Source of the DNA: Telopea speciosissima
Lineage: Eukaryota > Streptophyta > Magnoliopsida > Proteales > Proteaceae
Length of the DNA: 64,000 bases
Direction of reading: 5' to 3'
Assembly: GCF_018873765.1 (NCBI RefSeq)
Contig: NC_057924.1
Span: 9,635,001 to 9,699,000 of the forward strand
A program made the translations under genes and the position numbers. The notes beneath the pieces are model-generated. The model did not search any database, was not told where the DNA came from, and worked only from the letters and a program-made list of their open reading frames with translations. Below are positions 34,445 to 46,820 of the stretch, in pieces; position 1 is the stretch's first letter, and every line of letters starts with the position of its first letter.

Positions 34445-37400
34445 GACGGATTCACATCCTCTACTTCCATCACTTGTACTTCCATCCTACTTCCAAGCCC
34501 TATGAGAGCGCCATCTAGACTGACTTGTATCCAACGGTTGACATCAGTCAAACTCAATTTTTTTTAATTTCATCCATGTCATGATTGAACCATCTTAAAC
34601 CCCCACTCAAATTGGTTCAAAGGGCATCCCTCAAACCGAACCCAACCCACCCTTAAACCAAGCATTAGGGTTTGGATCGTTTCAAACAAAAATCCCCAAA
34701 TATCTCCTTCGTGTTTCTCTTCTTCTTCCCAAAAACGCAGAGCAGACCAAGAGAAGCCCTAAAACGAGTTGAAATGGCCGAGACCGTGAGAGGGAAGTGG
34801 GGCGGAAGGAACTGGACGACCTAAAACTCTAAATTGCCTCACCATCTGTCACCATCCATCGTTCTTTATTTCGAACGAGAAGCCCTAGAGCTTCATCCAT
34901 CCATCCATCGTTCTCTTCTTCTTCCCAAAAATGCTATCAAACTAAACTCATCTCCTATTCAGAAATCCCCATTTCATTTCGATTGAAAAGCCCTAAAACG
35001 AGTTGCATCATTTCGTTCTTCTCTTTTTTTTTTTTAATTTCACAGGGTCAGGATACTGGAAGTGAAGAGATACTGAACTATTTGCAATTTTTTCAAATTT
35101 AATTCTTTTGTACTAATAAAAAATCCAGGCTACAGTGTATAGAGGCTACGAATCTCTGGAAATCTGATTAGAACGATGAAATACTTTTTTGACTTGTTGC
35201 TCCACCCTAATATACTTTCGGTTTTGGCCCCAGAAAAGTCGAATAATCACCATTGTTGAGGTCACATCATGTTATAAAGAGTAAAGACTGGGGACCAACT
35301 CAGCTCCATAGAGAGATCCAGACATTTATTCATCATATGACCCTCCAATGACATGAGCAGTGAAAGCAGAGAAGTATTCAGAAGTTGTAACTGGAGAAGA
35401 GATAAAAAGAAAGAAAAAAAAAAGTAGAACTTGTTAATGGATTCTTTGTTTTACAACATTTTCTCTATTTAACTAGTGAAATCTTTCAACCCGCAATCTT
35501 CATGATGAACACATTTATGTGTGAAATCTTAGATAAAGATACATTTTACCACACGCATTGGAGACGATTACTTGGTGCTTTCTTGTGCTTTTCGGGTTTT
35601 AGGTGAATTCTTGTGAAAATGGAGGAGATGATCTTAAGAAAATGTTTTTAAGCTGTTTAAAAGTGTTAATGGCTTGGATGCGTAGCCATCGAGTCAGCTT
35701 CGCAACAGTTCAAACGGCACTGATTACGAGTTGAAATGAAGAAGTTACGGCCGTTTCCGTAACGAAGCACGAAAATGGCTATAGGGTTTTATTTGTAATT
35801 ATTGACACTCGGCCGGGGATAAAGTGAAGCGAAAGTTCAATTCTAGGGTCTTAACGCAATTATTAGAAGTTATATTTCCGTACCCGAAAGATTCCATTTG
35901 GAGGGCTCGGCAGTCCAACTTCAACTTGAGATATCTTGGGCTCCCGAACTCCAAATTGGACGAAATTTGGGTCTATTTTGGGTGATTTTTCGCAAGGAAC
36001 ACAATGGTGAGGCCTATATAAGCACCCCATGCTCCACGTTTTCTGAAGGATAGAATGGGTATTTTATTTATTCTTGAAGGAATCCTAGTCATCACCCTTA
36101 CTCTCTCTCTCCTCCAACTTCTCAAGGGCACTTCGGAATTCTATTTGGGATAGATTTATTTTGAAAGATATTTTCTCATCTATGGAAGGTTGAAAAATCA
36201 AAGATGCTTTGATTTTATTGCATGGAGAAGATATCTACAAAGAAAAGAAAGACACGTTAGAATTGAAATTTACTTTTCTAAAAATAAGCAGTCTATGTAA
36301 ACAATCTTCTCTTCTTCTTCTTTCTATTTTTTTCTTTTTCTTAGGATTCAAGGCAATGTAAAGAGGAAGGAGAAGAGAATATTCTCTTTTCTTAGGGAAT
36401 ATTTCTCCTACACTTCCCCTCTTCTCTCTTCTCCTCTCTTCCCCTATAAATACCCCTTGCCCTTTGGGTTGTAAGGAGTGAGTTTTTTAGTTCAATTTTT
36501 AGTTAGTTTCTAGTTCAATTTTAATTCAGTTTTTTAGTGTAATTTTTACTTCATTCACTTAATGAAATTTTCTCTTCTTTTCCTATTTTTGGCTTAAGTT
36601 CTTAGTTTTGATTTCATAAGTCTAGTTTAATGGTTGTAATAGTTTTAGTTTAAAGCTTCCTAGTCTAAGTTCCTATGTTGATGAAAGACATGGAGATTTA
36701 GAAGAGGAAGTCATGGTGAGTTTATTCAAGTATTCAAGCACATCAAGGTATCTCATTCTCTAAACCCTTAATCTCATTCTCCCTTTCTCTATCTCTCTCT
36801 ATCTTCTTCTTCTTCCCCTCTATTTCTTTTATTTTTTATATGGTTGTGGTATGTGGATGCACTTTTATTCCCTTATTTCTTTTTATGTGATTATGAAGTG
36901 TGGCTGCGCTTTTGTTATTCCTTTCAATTCGCTTTAGTTTGATAGGTTAGATGCTCGTGTGTTAGACGTCAATTTAATCCCTTAATTTTGTTAGATGCTT
37001 ATGAGTTAGGATGCATTAATTTTCATTAGTTTAATTAGTTTAATTTAACACTTTAATTTGGTTCACTTTGCATTACTTTTAAGTTAATTAAATAGAGTGG
37101 CGATATCTCCTCGTGTTCACCGTAGCTACGATTGACCCTACGCTTGCGTATTATTTTAACTCAAACAATTCACTTCTAAATTTCAAAGTCCAAAAGAGAA
37201 CCTTACACAGGAGTAGGAAAATGCAAAGAGGTAAGGAAATTGGATTTCTCCTTTTTCGTGCTCTTAATCCACTCTCTTTCTCTCCATCTATATCTAATAC
37301 TATTCCTACAAGCTTCTGTGGTAAAATCCCAATTGAATCGCCTTTCTCTCTCCAGAATTTAGTTGAATCGTCTCCTCTACACTGTCTGCTTCTCTGCAAA

Positions 37401-37765
37401 TCCAAAAAGCTTGAGTTTAGAACCTCCATTAGTCTTTTCCTGAAAGTTTATGTGGTTATGGGCTTCTTCTCTGCCCTGCGTTTTTTGGGAAGAGGAAGAG
37501 AAGAACGAGCAAAATCTATTTGGAGATTTTTGTTTGAATTGTTGAGACCCTAGTTTGGTTTAAGGGTAGGTTGGGTTAGTTCGGTTTGAGTAAGGATGAT
37601 CCGGTTTGAATGGGGGTTTAAGGTGGTTCAATCATGACATGGGTGAAATTCAAAAAAATTTGAATTTGACTGATATCAACCATTGGATATGAATTAGGCC
37701 AGTTGGCACTCTCATAGGGCTTGGAAGTAGGATGGAATTACAAGTAATGAAAGTAGAGGATGTGG
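34441..37765. mobile_element. Long-TIR DNA element interrupted by LTR-like element
   Basis: About 34450-34740 (cacatcctctacttccatc, acttccaagccctatgaga) is mirrored at about 37480-37760, giving inverted repeats of roughly 300 bp. Between them on the left is an A/T-rich stretch with a short open start (atggccgagaccgtgagag near 34773). The LTR-like sequence 35503-37163 follows. The long TIRs suggest a Mutator-like element. I could not define a 9-bp target duplication, so the outer ends are approximate. Confidence 0.6.
35503..37163 (+). mobile_element. LTR-like element, copy 2 (probable solo LTR)
   Basis: 1.66 kb, starting tgatgaacacatttatgtg and ending gtattattttaactca. The TATA box cctataaatacccc is at about 36443-36456. 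It matches 23514-25303 in opposite orientation almost throughout, with indels. No retrotransposon coding sequence lies beside it and no clear 5-bp duplication was found. It is inserted inside the long-TIR element. Confidence 0.55.
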
Positions 37766-38277
37766 ATATAGATTGGAGATTTGATTCTAGATTTAATTAC
37801 TTATTTCCTTTTCAATTCCTATAAAAGAGGGAGAGGAAAAAGAAAAATAGAGAATAAGAAAAAAGAATGAGAAAAACAGACTTAAATCAGCGTGAATGAA
37901 TATGAAACGTGACCTTAAGAGAGGGTTATTGGAGAGGATCCAGACTTTTCAGTTACATCCCTAGCCTCACTGTATCTTTTGTTTTTTTGTTGGTAGAATA
38001 CCACTGTATCTGGTACAAACAGATATCTACATGGGCAAACTAATGTGTTGGGCAACCAATCAAATGAGCTATGTTTGGTTCCACTCCCAACTCTTGATTC
38101 TTACTCTCCGGAATCAATTTACGAGTGAAATTTTGTTTGACATGTTCGATTCAATCGTACTCGCATGGATCGAACTGATGCAAACCTCACCAAGAATAAA
38201 AAATCAATGAATATTTTAAAGATGCTACTTGTGCTCTGGATTAAAAAAATATATATGAAACCCTCGGGCCCCCAACA

Positions 38278-38278
<1 letters not shown>

Positions 38279-38315
<37 letters not shown>
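38279..38315. repeat. (CT)n(CA)n compound microsatellite, unit B
   Basis: A CT run passes directly into a CA run. It is the shortest of three paralogous copies (others near 46760 and 54844). Confidence 0.9.
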
Positions 38316-39408
38316 TCGCCCAACCCTTCCCTGCAACCTCAACCTCACTCCCACCCAGCCCTGCAACACACAACCCACTCCATCCCTGCTTCCCCAGCCT
38401 CTCTAGCAACCCGGCCCTGTCAAAGTCAAACCCCACCCCACACCATCTTCCCCGCACGAGCACCCCCACCCCTCCTTTTCCCTACGTTGCTGCAAATCCG
38501 TTTGCTGTCCCTACATCCCCGCCCTACCTCCTCTATAACCTAACCCTACAACCTGAAACAGAGAGCTCCCCCTCCCCCGCTGCCCTCATCTATTCTTCCT
38601 CCTCACCCCCACCCAGCCCTAGCCCTCTCTCTCCTATTGCTCAATCGCACAACCCCACACACCTACTGCTGCCCTATTCCCCCGACACCTGAACAACCCT
38701 CAGCCCTTTGTCCCAACACATTGTCTCCTTCACCCTTCTTCGATTAGAACCAAAACACACTGTCATCCCACCCCTACTTCCCTATGATTCCTTCCTCTTC
38801 TCCCCCCTTCCCCGACGATAATGCAACTGCCCCTCCCCTCCTCCTCTAGGTTTCACTCTCCACCATAATGGCATTTTCGTAGTTAATAAGTGTAGTGCTC
38901 GAATTTATTCTGTAAAAGACTTTCCAAACGTTGTTCCTAGTCTTTTTGTATTCCAAAATTGATCTTAAAATAGGTTTACCAAATGTCATTTCTCATTCAA
39001 TCATAACAGAATCAAGAAATATCAATTCTGCCTAAGAGTGGAATGTGTTGCCGCAAGATCTGATCTGAACTCTCCTATGGTCGAGCTGACCTGCACAAAA
39101 GAACAAGGCTTAGCGGAGTGCCAGTCTGAACCAGCGGAATCACTCCAATGCTTAAGTTAGATTTCTTGCAACAGATAAGTCTCAAGGTAGAGAAAGTAGA
39201 AAATGAATTGGCCCCTTTACCTGGGCTTGGAGTTGCTATTTATAGAGTTTGGATTATAGATCGATGTAGGATCAGATACGTGGACTGTTGCGGGGTGTCC
39301 TTGATTTGTATATGTGGTGCTCTTCAGGTTAGACACCTATTGGCTTGGAAGTCATGCAGTAGGTGTGATCCTTTTCTTAACCAGACAGGTTACTGGGGTT
39401 AGCTCAGG

Positions 39409-39560
39409 TCGACTCGGGTCAGTCTAGCGTCTGACAGGTGTGATGAGCTGGATGATCTAAGGGTTGGCTCATGTCATCTCGGTTCGGCCTAACATTTGAC
39501 AGATATAATGAGTTAGATGGATGATTTGAGAGGTCGACTCATGTCAAACAAGGTTGGCAT
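39409..39560. repeat. Minisatellite, about 2 units, unit B
   Basis: Repeats of ggtcagtctagcgtctgaca / atgagctggatgatctaagg with a ~66-70-bp period. Unit C carries 4-5 repeats and unit D 2-3, so the copy number has changed since duplication. Confidence 0.7.
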
Positions 39561-39845
39561 GGTCAATTCAGATCGATCTCATTCCAGATATTTCCACATG
39601 TCATTCTCTCACTGGTTAATAGTAATTTGGTTCATCATAATGCAACCAAACGAAGCCCAAGAAGATCCTCCACCATCATCAATCTATGTGTCAAATCTCG
39701 AATCAATCAGAGCTCCACCATGTAGCATGGTAAAACCTAAAAACAAATAAACGAATAGGGAATAAACTCAAACTGTGGTTTTAATGAAATCGAATACATG
39801 TTTTTTACGTTTGCCAAAAAATTATAAATGTTTTGGACATGTTTC

Positions 39846-40271
39846 TTACTGTCGCCACCCTGGTCGTAGAACTCGTAGTAGGAAATCATCCTCTTGTTTT
39901 GCTTCAATGTGATGATCATCACAGGTTTCAGCGTTTTCTTCTTCGTCCTCCTCCTCTTCGTAGTCTGTTCCTTCATAACCGCTGTAATCTCCATCACCTT
40001 CCTGGTCTTCGTCGTCGTCGTCGTCGTCATCATCGTCATCGTCATCATCCTCATTATCAGTCTTCTCATCAGCTTTGATTCTATCCTCGTCTTCTTCCAT
40101 GCCAACTTCATTATCTTCATCGCTGCCATCGACTTCCATTTCTTCTCCTTCTTCTTCTTCTTCTTCTTCATCTTCTTTTTCTTCCATGTTGGTGAGTTTA
40201 TAGAGCTCTTTGTCTATGAAACCTTCAGACTTGGAAACGATAAAATGGTCTTCACCGACAAAAATAGCCAT
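39846..40271 (-). CDS. Acidic low-complexity ORF, copy B
   Basis: 141 aa starting MAIFVGEDHFIVSKSEGFID, then KELYKLTNMEE, a Glu-rich run, EVDGSDEDNEVGMEEDEDRI, ADEKTDNE, an Asp run, YSGYEGTDYEEEE, and an end reading FLLRVLRRGWRQ. The frame stays open upstream of the ATG for another 67 codons in this copy, but the ATG is shared by all copies. It resembles the acidic tails of histone chaperones only in composition. No intron or domain is evident and the function is unknown. The complementary frame's V/I/F-rich ORF is a shadow. Confidence 0.45.
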   Translation of the reverse strand: MAIFVGEDHFIVSKSEGFIDKELYKLTNMEEKEDEEEEEEEGEEMEVDGSDEDNEVGMEEDEDRIKADEKTDNEDDDDDDDDDDDDDEDQEGDGDYSGYEGTDYEEEEDEEENAETCDDHHIEAKQEDDFLLRVLRPGWRQ

Positions 40272-41095
40272 CGCAACACACAATGACTGATCACTCGCTG
40301 TCTTTGTTTTCGCTCGATCGATGTCGATCTCACTGAATCGTGCACTTTGGTCCCAAAGGTGTGAGACTGAATAACGATGGAATAGAATGTGATTGAGACG
40401 AGAAAAAGCACAAACAATTTGCAGACCTAAAATGTTATATTGAGGAATTTGGAAACTTGAAACTTTGGACACTCAAAACAGATAATACCGATCGAGTTCA
40501 CCTAGTTTGGGTAGGAAAACGAGTTCCGTTTCGGACACGCATGGTGAGGTGTCAACTTCCAATTGGGTTCTTACAAGGAATTGAGTTAGTTAGTTAGTTA
40601 CCCATTCCATTTCCTCTAGGAGTAGAGTTGAAGTGGGAATTAGGGTTTTACTAATCGGTGAATCAGCCGGATCGGTCGATCCGATTCCGATTCCTCAAAC
40701 CATGGTACTGGGAATGAATTAAAGTTGACACGTATGTATAATCAATCATATGTAGGGAGAAATGAAGTCAGGTGAAATGAGGGAGGATGGGTGAGTAGGT
40801 CGCTTGGGTTACTTCTGACCCGACTGGAATGACCCAGCCCAAGACTTAAACCCAGTTTAGCCCAACTAGCATCAGGCATTGAATTGGTTGGGATCAGAAT
40901 GAAAGAGGAGAGGAGGATAGATATCTTTAGATTCTAAATGTATAGAGATTCTTGTGTTTTTGGTGAACCAAGTGAGAGAATAACAATCAGAATAAGAGGG
41001 ATATCATGTTTCCCTCCATTCACCGATCGAGGGGGTTCAAATGCGCACGAAGTATCAGAAGGGTGTTTTGAGGAAAAACACTAAAATCCTAGATA

Positions 41096-44014
41096 ACCAA
41101 CAACAAAACCCTAACAGAAAACCTATAGAGTACCCGTCCCACCCGAACCCTAGAAAATCCAAACACAAGCATCAAATCAAGTAACAATAAAGAATCAATC
41201 AGAAATCTTCTCTACCGGTAACATAACACGAAAATATACACTTGGAGTCCGGAATCAGCAGAGAGATAGCAGATCGAGAAAGCGAACCCCGATCAATCGA
41301 ATTGCTAATCGAAAGTATTACCAGAATTTAAACCTCAATAAACCTTCCCAACTTTCCTCCTCGATACGGAATAACAGTCAAAACCAGAGATGAGAAAAGG
41401 CTTACCGACGATCGAAAGAAAAATAAAGAGCTAGCAAAGCAGAGGCAGCTGCGGCGGTGGCGGTGCTGCCAGTGGAGTTGCAGGAAAGGGGTGGGTATTT
41501 TAGGTTGAAGATGAAGGGTAGTATTGTAAATTTAATTCTCATGTTTTAAGTCCAAGGGTAAAATAATCTTTTCATACCAATAACTAACAACAGACTAACA
41601 CTGTTACTGTAGAGGGAGACGGATGAGTATTTTCAAAAACCAGAGGTGATTTGAGTTTCAATTGAAAACTAGGGAATGATGTGTAATTTATCCGTTTTTT
41701 TAATCATTTTGTCAAATTTCAGTCTAATTCAAATTTGCCAAATGGCAAAACATTATATTGAAAATATCAGTGACCTTGCAATGTTTGTGGGGGTTGAGAT
41801 CTATTTGGTTCTTTGCTCATGCCACAAGCTATTCATCAAGGCCTTCTCTTCCATAGGTTGTGGCTCAACGTGGGCTGTAACAATGGATTGTAGCAAGTTC
41901 ATACAACTCGCATGGTCCACCGTTCAAAACTTATGCACACAATGTGTTGCACTCTCGTGGGGTTGGTACTTGCAAGGGTCGTTCCCTTGTACGGTTTTGT
42001 GGGGGTAATAGGCTAGGTTGGGATCTATTTGGGTCTTGGCTGGTGCCTCATTGGGTCGACTTTCAACCAGGGTTTCTTGTTCATAGGTTCTGGTTCTGTG
42101 GAGGTTGTAACAAGTTCATATAGCTCGTGGTGCGCCGGGGGAGGGGGGGGGGGGAGGGGTTGCCATGTTTGTGGGTGTACATGTAGCCCCTCCCCTCCCC
42201 TCACTAATGTTTTTGAAAAGATTATGAAGTATATATTGAATTTTAGTCTAAGTTTTGACATGTGACAAATATATATCATTTCCTTAACATCCAATGGTCA
42301 AAATTTTTAAATCATCCTTTCACATGTCAAAAAACATAATGTACTGATATACACACCTTTACCCAGAACCGCCACAACACCATTATTAACCAAAATTGCC
42401 ATTAACAAGGACACCGCCATTAACAATTACTTCGCCACTCCACCATTACACCAAAGTCGCTTGTTATGTGGGTGTCGAATTCTTGTACCCATTTTGAAGA
42501 TTGACCTACTTTGACATTTTCTGGTGGCGACCCGAATGAGAGTTTTTCTGAGATGAGGTGATGGTTTGACGCGACCCAACGGAGGATAATTTATGTCTTA
42601 CCCTTCTTGTTGTAAAGAGATCGAGTGAAATTTGGGGATTTTTGACTTCGGGTTTCTGGGTCTTGCAACGCTGTTTTGGGTGCTCTTGAGAGATCTCTAT
42701 ATTGTAACTTTCTTCCATTGCATAGTGAAACATTCTGCTTCGCCCGTGGCCATAGCACATCATATTGGTGTGTGAACCACATTAAATCTCTATGTCGTCT
42801 TGCTCTGTTTGTTGTTTTCTGCTCATGTTTGTTGGTGTTTGTTTTATCATCACCACTACACCATCAGCTCTTCTCAAGACACTTTGCTTCCCTTATCCCT
42901 TTACCCCATTCCACTGTTGGATTCTTGTGTACCATTCGTTTCTCAAATCTCAACATAGCGCCAGTAAAGATTCTTCTCAACCTCACATTGATAGCACAAA
43001 TCTAGAATCCGAAATTAGGATCGGATCAAAATCGGCAAGAATGGATCCTCAAAAACCCTAGATTTGGTCCTCAAATCCAAAAAAATAGAAAATTTCTAAG
43101 GTTTTTGGGTGTGAATCAACCATATCAGATCGGTTGGAATCAAAATCAATCGTGGCTCAAGGGGAATGAGTTTTTTTTTTTTCGGTAAAGAAGAGGAATG
43201 AGTTGGTATGGGCTAAAAGGGAGGGAGAGGCGGTGTGGGGGTATGGGTTGGTGTGGGCTGAAAGGGAGGGGAACGTGATGTGGGCTTGGCGCATGCAAGG
43301 AGGGTGGGTTGATATGGGCATAGGGCGGGAGGGTGTGGTAGGAAAAGGGGGTAGGGTATCCAAACTTACCTCTGCCTTATGTTAAACACAAGGTGGAACA
43401 ATGGAGGTCAATAGAACCTAAGCAGACACATCCATGGTTTTAATGCATGGTATCGGATCGGTTATTATTCACCTTCAAAACCAATATGTTATTGAGACGG
43501 TATCGGCACAGATTGGCCGTATCGAACAAGTTTACCCCTAGTTGTCCTTAAAACATGATTTTTTTTGTACTATTGTACTTCTTGATTGTACCGTTTCACA
43601 GTAACTGTATTGGCCACGTATTGGTATCACTCACCTTCAAAACCGTGCAGTATCGGCCGTATCGGCGATCCGATACCTTTAACCATGCACACACCCACTA
43701 AAGACTAACGACAACTGCACATTTCATGTCTGCTAAGCTTTTATAAGTACAAGAACACGACCCTATGTCGCTCCGGCTCGGGAGCAACTCCACCATCACT
43801 TGTATTAATAGTTTCGAAATTGAGACCGTTTAATTAGATTGTTTAAATTGAACCAGACCATTTAACAGAAATATACCGTTTTACACTCTTAGATATACAT
43901 AAATGTGCTAAAAATAAAACAGAAACCTTTAAAATCGAAACTGTGAAAACCATTTAATAAATGATTCGATTATGGTTTCAAAATTAAGACCGTTTAATTA
44001 AACAATTAAATCGA
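41096..44014. other. Non-unit sequence between B and C, no gene recognised
   Basis: Contains a diverged direct duplication of about 210 bp (gtgggggttgagatctatttgg near 41787 and gggatctatttgggtcttgg near 42018, both followed by gtaacaa...agttcatacaactcg-type sequence). There is also a G-run at about 42137-42155, low-complexity C/T-rich sequence, and at 43800-44014 hAT-like 'accgtttaattaaa' remnants. The short ORFs have no support. Confidence 0.5.
43433..43687. mobile_element. Probable small TIR element, 'ggtatcgg' type
   Basis: Left end catggttttaatgcatgg then tatcggatcgg; the right end mirrors it (cgatccgataccttt then aaccatg). The interior has ccgtatcgg words. Flanks gacacatc and cacacacc match only in part, so the target duplication is uncertain. 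Confidence 0.5.
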
Positions 44015-44790
44015 AACCGGATCGTTTATTTTTTCGATCTGAAAATGGACCGTTTAACACCCTTACATGGAGGTCAATAGAGCCTTATCATACACACCCA
44101 CATACCTTTAACCAAGCCAAAAAAAAAAAAAAAAAACCCACTTACGGCGGTTGTTTGATAAGTCTAAGGGTGTCAATCGATTTGGCTTCGGTTCGATTCC
44201 ATGCTTTGATGGTGTGACCCGACACTGAACCGAAAGCGAGTCGGTTCTGAGACTGCCAACCGAATCCAAACCTGTTCGGTTTGGTTCGATTATGATTTAA
44301 ATTCGATTTTCAAATACGGTTCTGATTCGGTTTCGAAAGAGTTAACCGTTTCTATCAATCTCTATTTTCCCATACGACATTCCTAAAATCCCGAGTCCAG
44401 CTCATTGCTCAATCTTCTCTCAATCTCCTCCTAGAATCGTGTTATTAGTTACAGTTAGAGTGTTAGACGGTTATAAAAATATATTCATGTACAAAACTTT
44501 TTGATATGAGTTACCCAGAGAGAGAGAGAGAGAGAGAGAGAAGAGGATTGCAAAGTCTGCAGACCCATATCACTTCCCGCTCGAGAGCAACTCCACCATC
44601 GCTGTCTCTGAAGAATTCAATCCATGAGTGTCCTTTTTTTGGGATCGTAGCAATTTTTAAGTCATTTCAACCGTGGATCTAATTTCAACTAATAAGTACA
44701 TGTTGGATTGGATTGGATTCACAGGTGATTTGTACACTGAAAATTGCTCTGACCCCAAAAAATAGACATTAATGGATCCAAAAAAAAAAA
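44015..44790. repeat. Inverted duplicate, left copy
   Basis: Matches about 53728-54572 in reverse complement almost end to end, from the 'gatctgaaaatggaccgttt' side to aatagacattaatggatcc. It contains a (GA)n tract at about 44516-44543, a hAT-like terminus aagggtgtcaatcg near 44165, and the cacttcccgctcgagagc block. Confidence 0.75.
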
Positions 44791-45182
44791 AAGAAAACTA
44801 AGTTTGAATGGTGATTAGCAGAAGAAGAAGATTCTTCATCATCAATGAAAATAATGGTTATTTCGTAAAACCATTCTCCACAATTTTTTACCTTGTGTTT
44901 TATTACTGTGTTCTCTTGGTATTTCATAATATGAATTGTTAACCCTTAATTAGATTTAGAGGGCTCTGGCAAGCGAACCCCATGAAAATCCTGGGGAATA
45001 TTTTATTTTGGAATGTTTCTCTTCGTTTCTTCATATATAATAAGAAAGAAAAATGGATAATCTTTTTCGCTATATGTAAACAGTATGGGACAATTTTGTG
45101 TAGCTAAATTCTTAAATTTATTCATCATCCATGCCGGATGGAATTTGGAAAGACAGATTCTTTGAAATGGTGAATGGAGGTA

Positions 45183-45214
<32 letters not shown>

Positions 45215-45290
45215 CAGGTTCGAGTGGTGGCACGGAATTTTATTTTTTTTTTAAAAAGGGGATAATATAGCTCTACGTAAAACTGTAAGT

Positions 45291-46545
45291 AGGGATATAA
45301 ACAAATATTCGTAAATTCAATTCGATTAGTAACCGTATTTGTTTAGGGGTATCTGTATCCATTTAGAGATATTTGGGGAAAAAAATTTGAAAAAAATAAA
45401 AAAATAATATCCAAGAATAAATATCCAACTAATAAATAAAATTAAATAAGTAATGATCTTGACGGTTTTTGAAGAAATGAGAATCATGAGACTATGACCA
45501 TGGAATAAAAACTCGATCGAAACCTGTCGAAACCACCGAGTTAACTCGGTTTCCCAGGTTTCCGAGATGAATTGAAGAGGGATTGTATAAAATCCCTGGA
45601 TTCGATCAAGTTTCAATGGTTTCAACCATATTTCGATGGTTTCGACACATATGCCCATCAAAACTAGGGGAAACTTGACTCGAAACTAGGACAGACACTT
45701 AGTTACATTTACTTGAGATATTATTCATAAATAAGCAAATAGCCCCCTATTTGAATCCAATAAAAATATTTTAAAAATCAAATTTCAAAAAGAAAAAAAG
45801 TCAATCCCCCAGTTCAAGAACAAAAACTAGATTTTCGATGATAGGTGTAATTTTAAACTTTCTAATGCTGGGGCTTTTCTAAAATCTAAAAATTTCATAA
45901 ATCTTAATATGGTAAAACATTGCTAAAACCAAAAGTGCAGTAAAATATTCATTTGTTTTGATGTCCAAAAAAATATTTTCATTCAGAACGATTTTGACAG
46001 CATTTGCGCACACCAAATCAAGTTTGATTGGTAAATAACTCCTTCAATATAAATCAGATTTAAGCAATCTTAGACTTATTGGAAAGCTATCAAAACAAAG
46101 TTTTCTAACAAATCCAAGATTGCTTAAATCTCATTTATATTGAAGGAGTTATGTTCTGGTCAAACCTTATTTGATACCATGTCTAAGAACAATATACAGT
46201 ATCAAACTTGGATCAAAACCACAAGTAATATTTTTAGTGTTCTCTATATGAAACTAATGCATGGATTGAGTTTAAAATGTCAAAAATAGGCAGCACAACA
46301 AGAATCAAGGCAAAAAAATAACTCCTGGGCCTCGAAACCAATGTTCGAGTTAGCCTGGAGAAAGTCCCAAGTTTCGACCAAGATAAGATCGAAACCGCGA
46401 CGAACTCGTTTTTTGGCTGGTCGAAACCTAGTCGAAACCCGAGTTTTAGAACCTTGACTATGACAACTAAGAGATAGATTGAGAGTGAATCGTATTTGTC
46501 GGGGGGAAGGAAGGTTTGGGTTACACAAGGCAGGGATGTAAACGG
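45291..46545. mobile_element. Old 'tagggatgta' MITE split by a later insertion
   Basis: Starts tagggatataaacaaatatt and shows the family's internal landmarks (tttaggggtatctg; gagagtgaatcgtatttgtc; ttacacaaggcagggatgta). The middle is displaced by the element at 45499-46455. The right end is overrun by another hairpin repeat at about 46573. Confidence 0.55.
45499..46455. mobile_element. 957-bp element with exact 9-bp duplication
   Basis: Bounded by gactatgac on both sides (45490-45498 and 46456-46464). Left end catggaataaaaactcgatc, right end cgagttttagaacctt: an imperfect inverted pair around aaaactcg, followed by cgaaacc words. An internal ~80-bp inverted pair (aaataactccttcaatataa / ttatattgaaggagttatg) lies at about 46032-46155. 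No coding sequence. The 9-bp duplication suggests a Mutator-like element. Confidence 0.75.
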
Positions 46546-46572
46546 AGAGTCAAAAATCTGAAATTGATTTAT

Positions 46573-46658
46573 GCAGCAAGGTGGGGAATGATGGCCTTAC
46601 CCCTGCCTGAGCGCCTTGCCCGAGTGGGGGTAAGGTAATCATTTACTGCCTTGCTGTG
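46573..46658. repeat. Short hairpin repeat
   Basis: gcagcaaggtggggaatgat is mirrored by atcatttactgccttgctg, with ccttacccc / ggggtaagg inside. It looks like a small MITE; no duplication was identified. Confidence 0.5.
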
Positions 46659-46759
46659 TCTTGGCAATAGGGTCCTACTGGGAAGCTCGGCAGTAGAGGA
46701 TCCAAATTTCCCATGCACCCTCATGATATGATACCTTAACCCCCCAAGCCCCCAATGAA

Positions 46760-46760
46760 C

Positions 46761-46817
<57 letters not shown>
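46760..46817. repeat. (CT)n(CA)n compound microsatellite, unit C
   Basis: A CT run followed by a CA run of about 17 repeats, the longest CA tract of the three copies. Confidence 0.9.

Positions 46818-46820
<3 letters not shown>

Larger units (their letters stand above)
28540..38256. repeat. Tandem segmental unit A (5' truncated, heavily invaded)
   Basis: Unit A shares with units B-D the acidic ORF and the stretch before it, and with C and D the following MITE and the 'ggctggaactcagatcaatc' block (about 33610-33730). The block near 37970-38250 (ttgttggtagaataccac...) matches 52245-52580 in unit C. It lacks the CT/CA-rich and minisatellite blocks that open B, C and D. The Pack-type element 28577-32142 and the TIR/LTR composite around 34.2-37.9 kb interrupt it. 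Confidence 0.65.
38257..41095. repeat. Tandem segmental unit B
   Basis: Blocks in order: the (CT)n(CA)n tract, a C-rich block of about 550 bp (ccctgcttccccagcc...), a block starting aataagtgtagtgctcgaat, a short minisatellite, the acidic ORF, and a tail through aggaggatagatatctttag. The same order recurs at 46712 and 54575. The match to unit C ends near 41095 (actaaaatccta), after which B continues into unrelated sequence. Confidence 0.75.

Noticed and set aside
38165..38692. Proline/serine-rich ORF after the CT/CA tract (also near 46755 and 54711)
   Set aside because: Reads LSLSLSHTHTHT from the microsatellite and then C-rich low-complexity DNA; the frame is not kept between units B, C and D.
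39737..40171. Minus-strand K/M/T-rich ORF overlapping acidic copy B (similar at copy D)
   Set aside because: Shifted frame of the same triplet repeats. A short non-repeat tail (YYEFYD) is conserved between copies but so is the DNA, so it gives no independent support.
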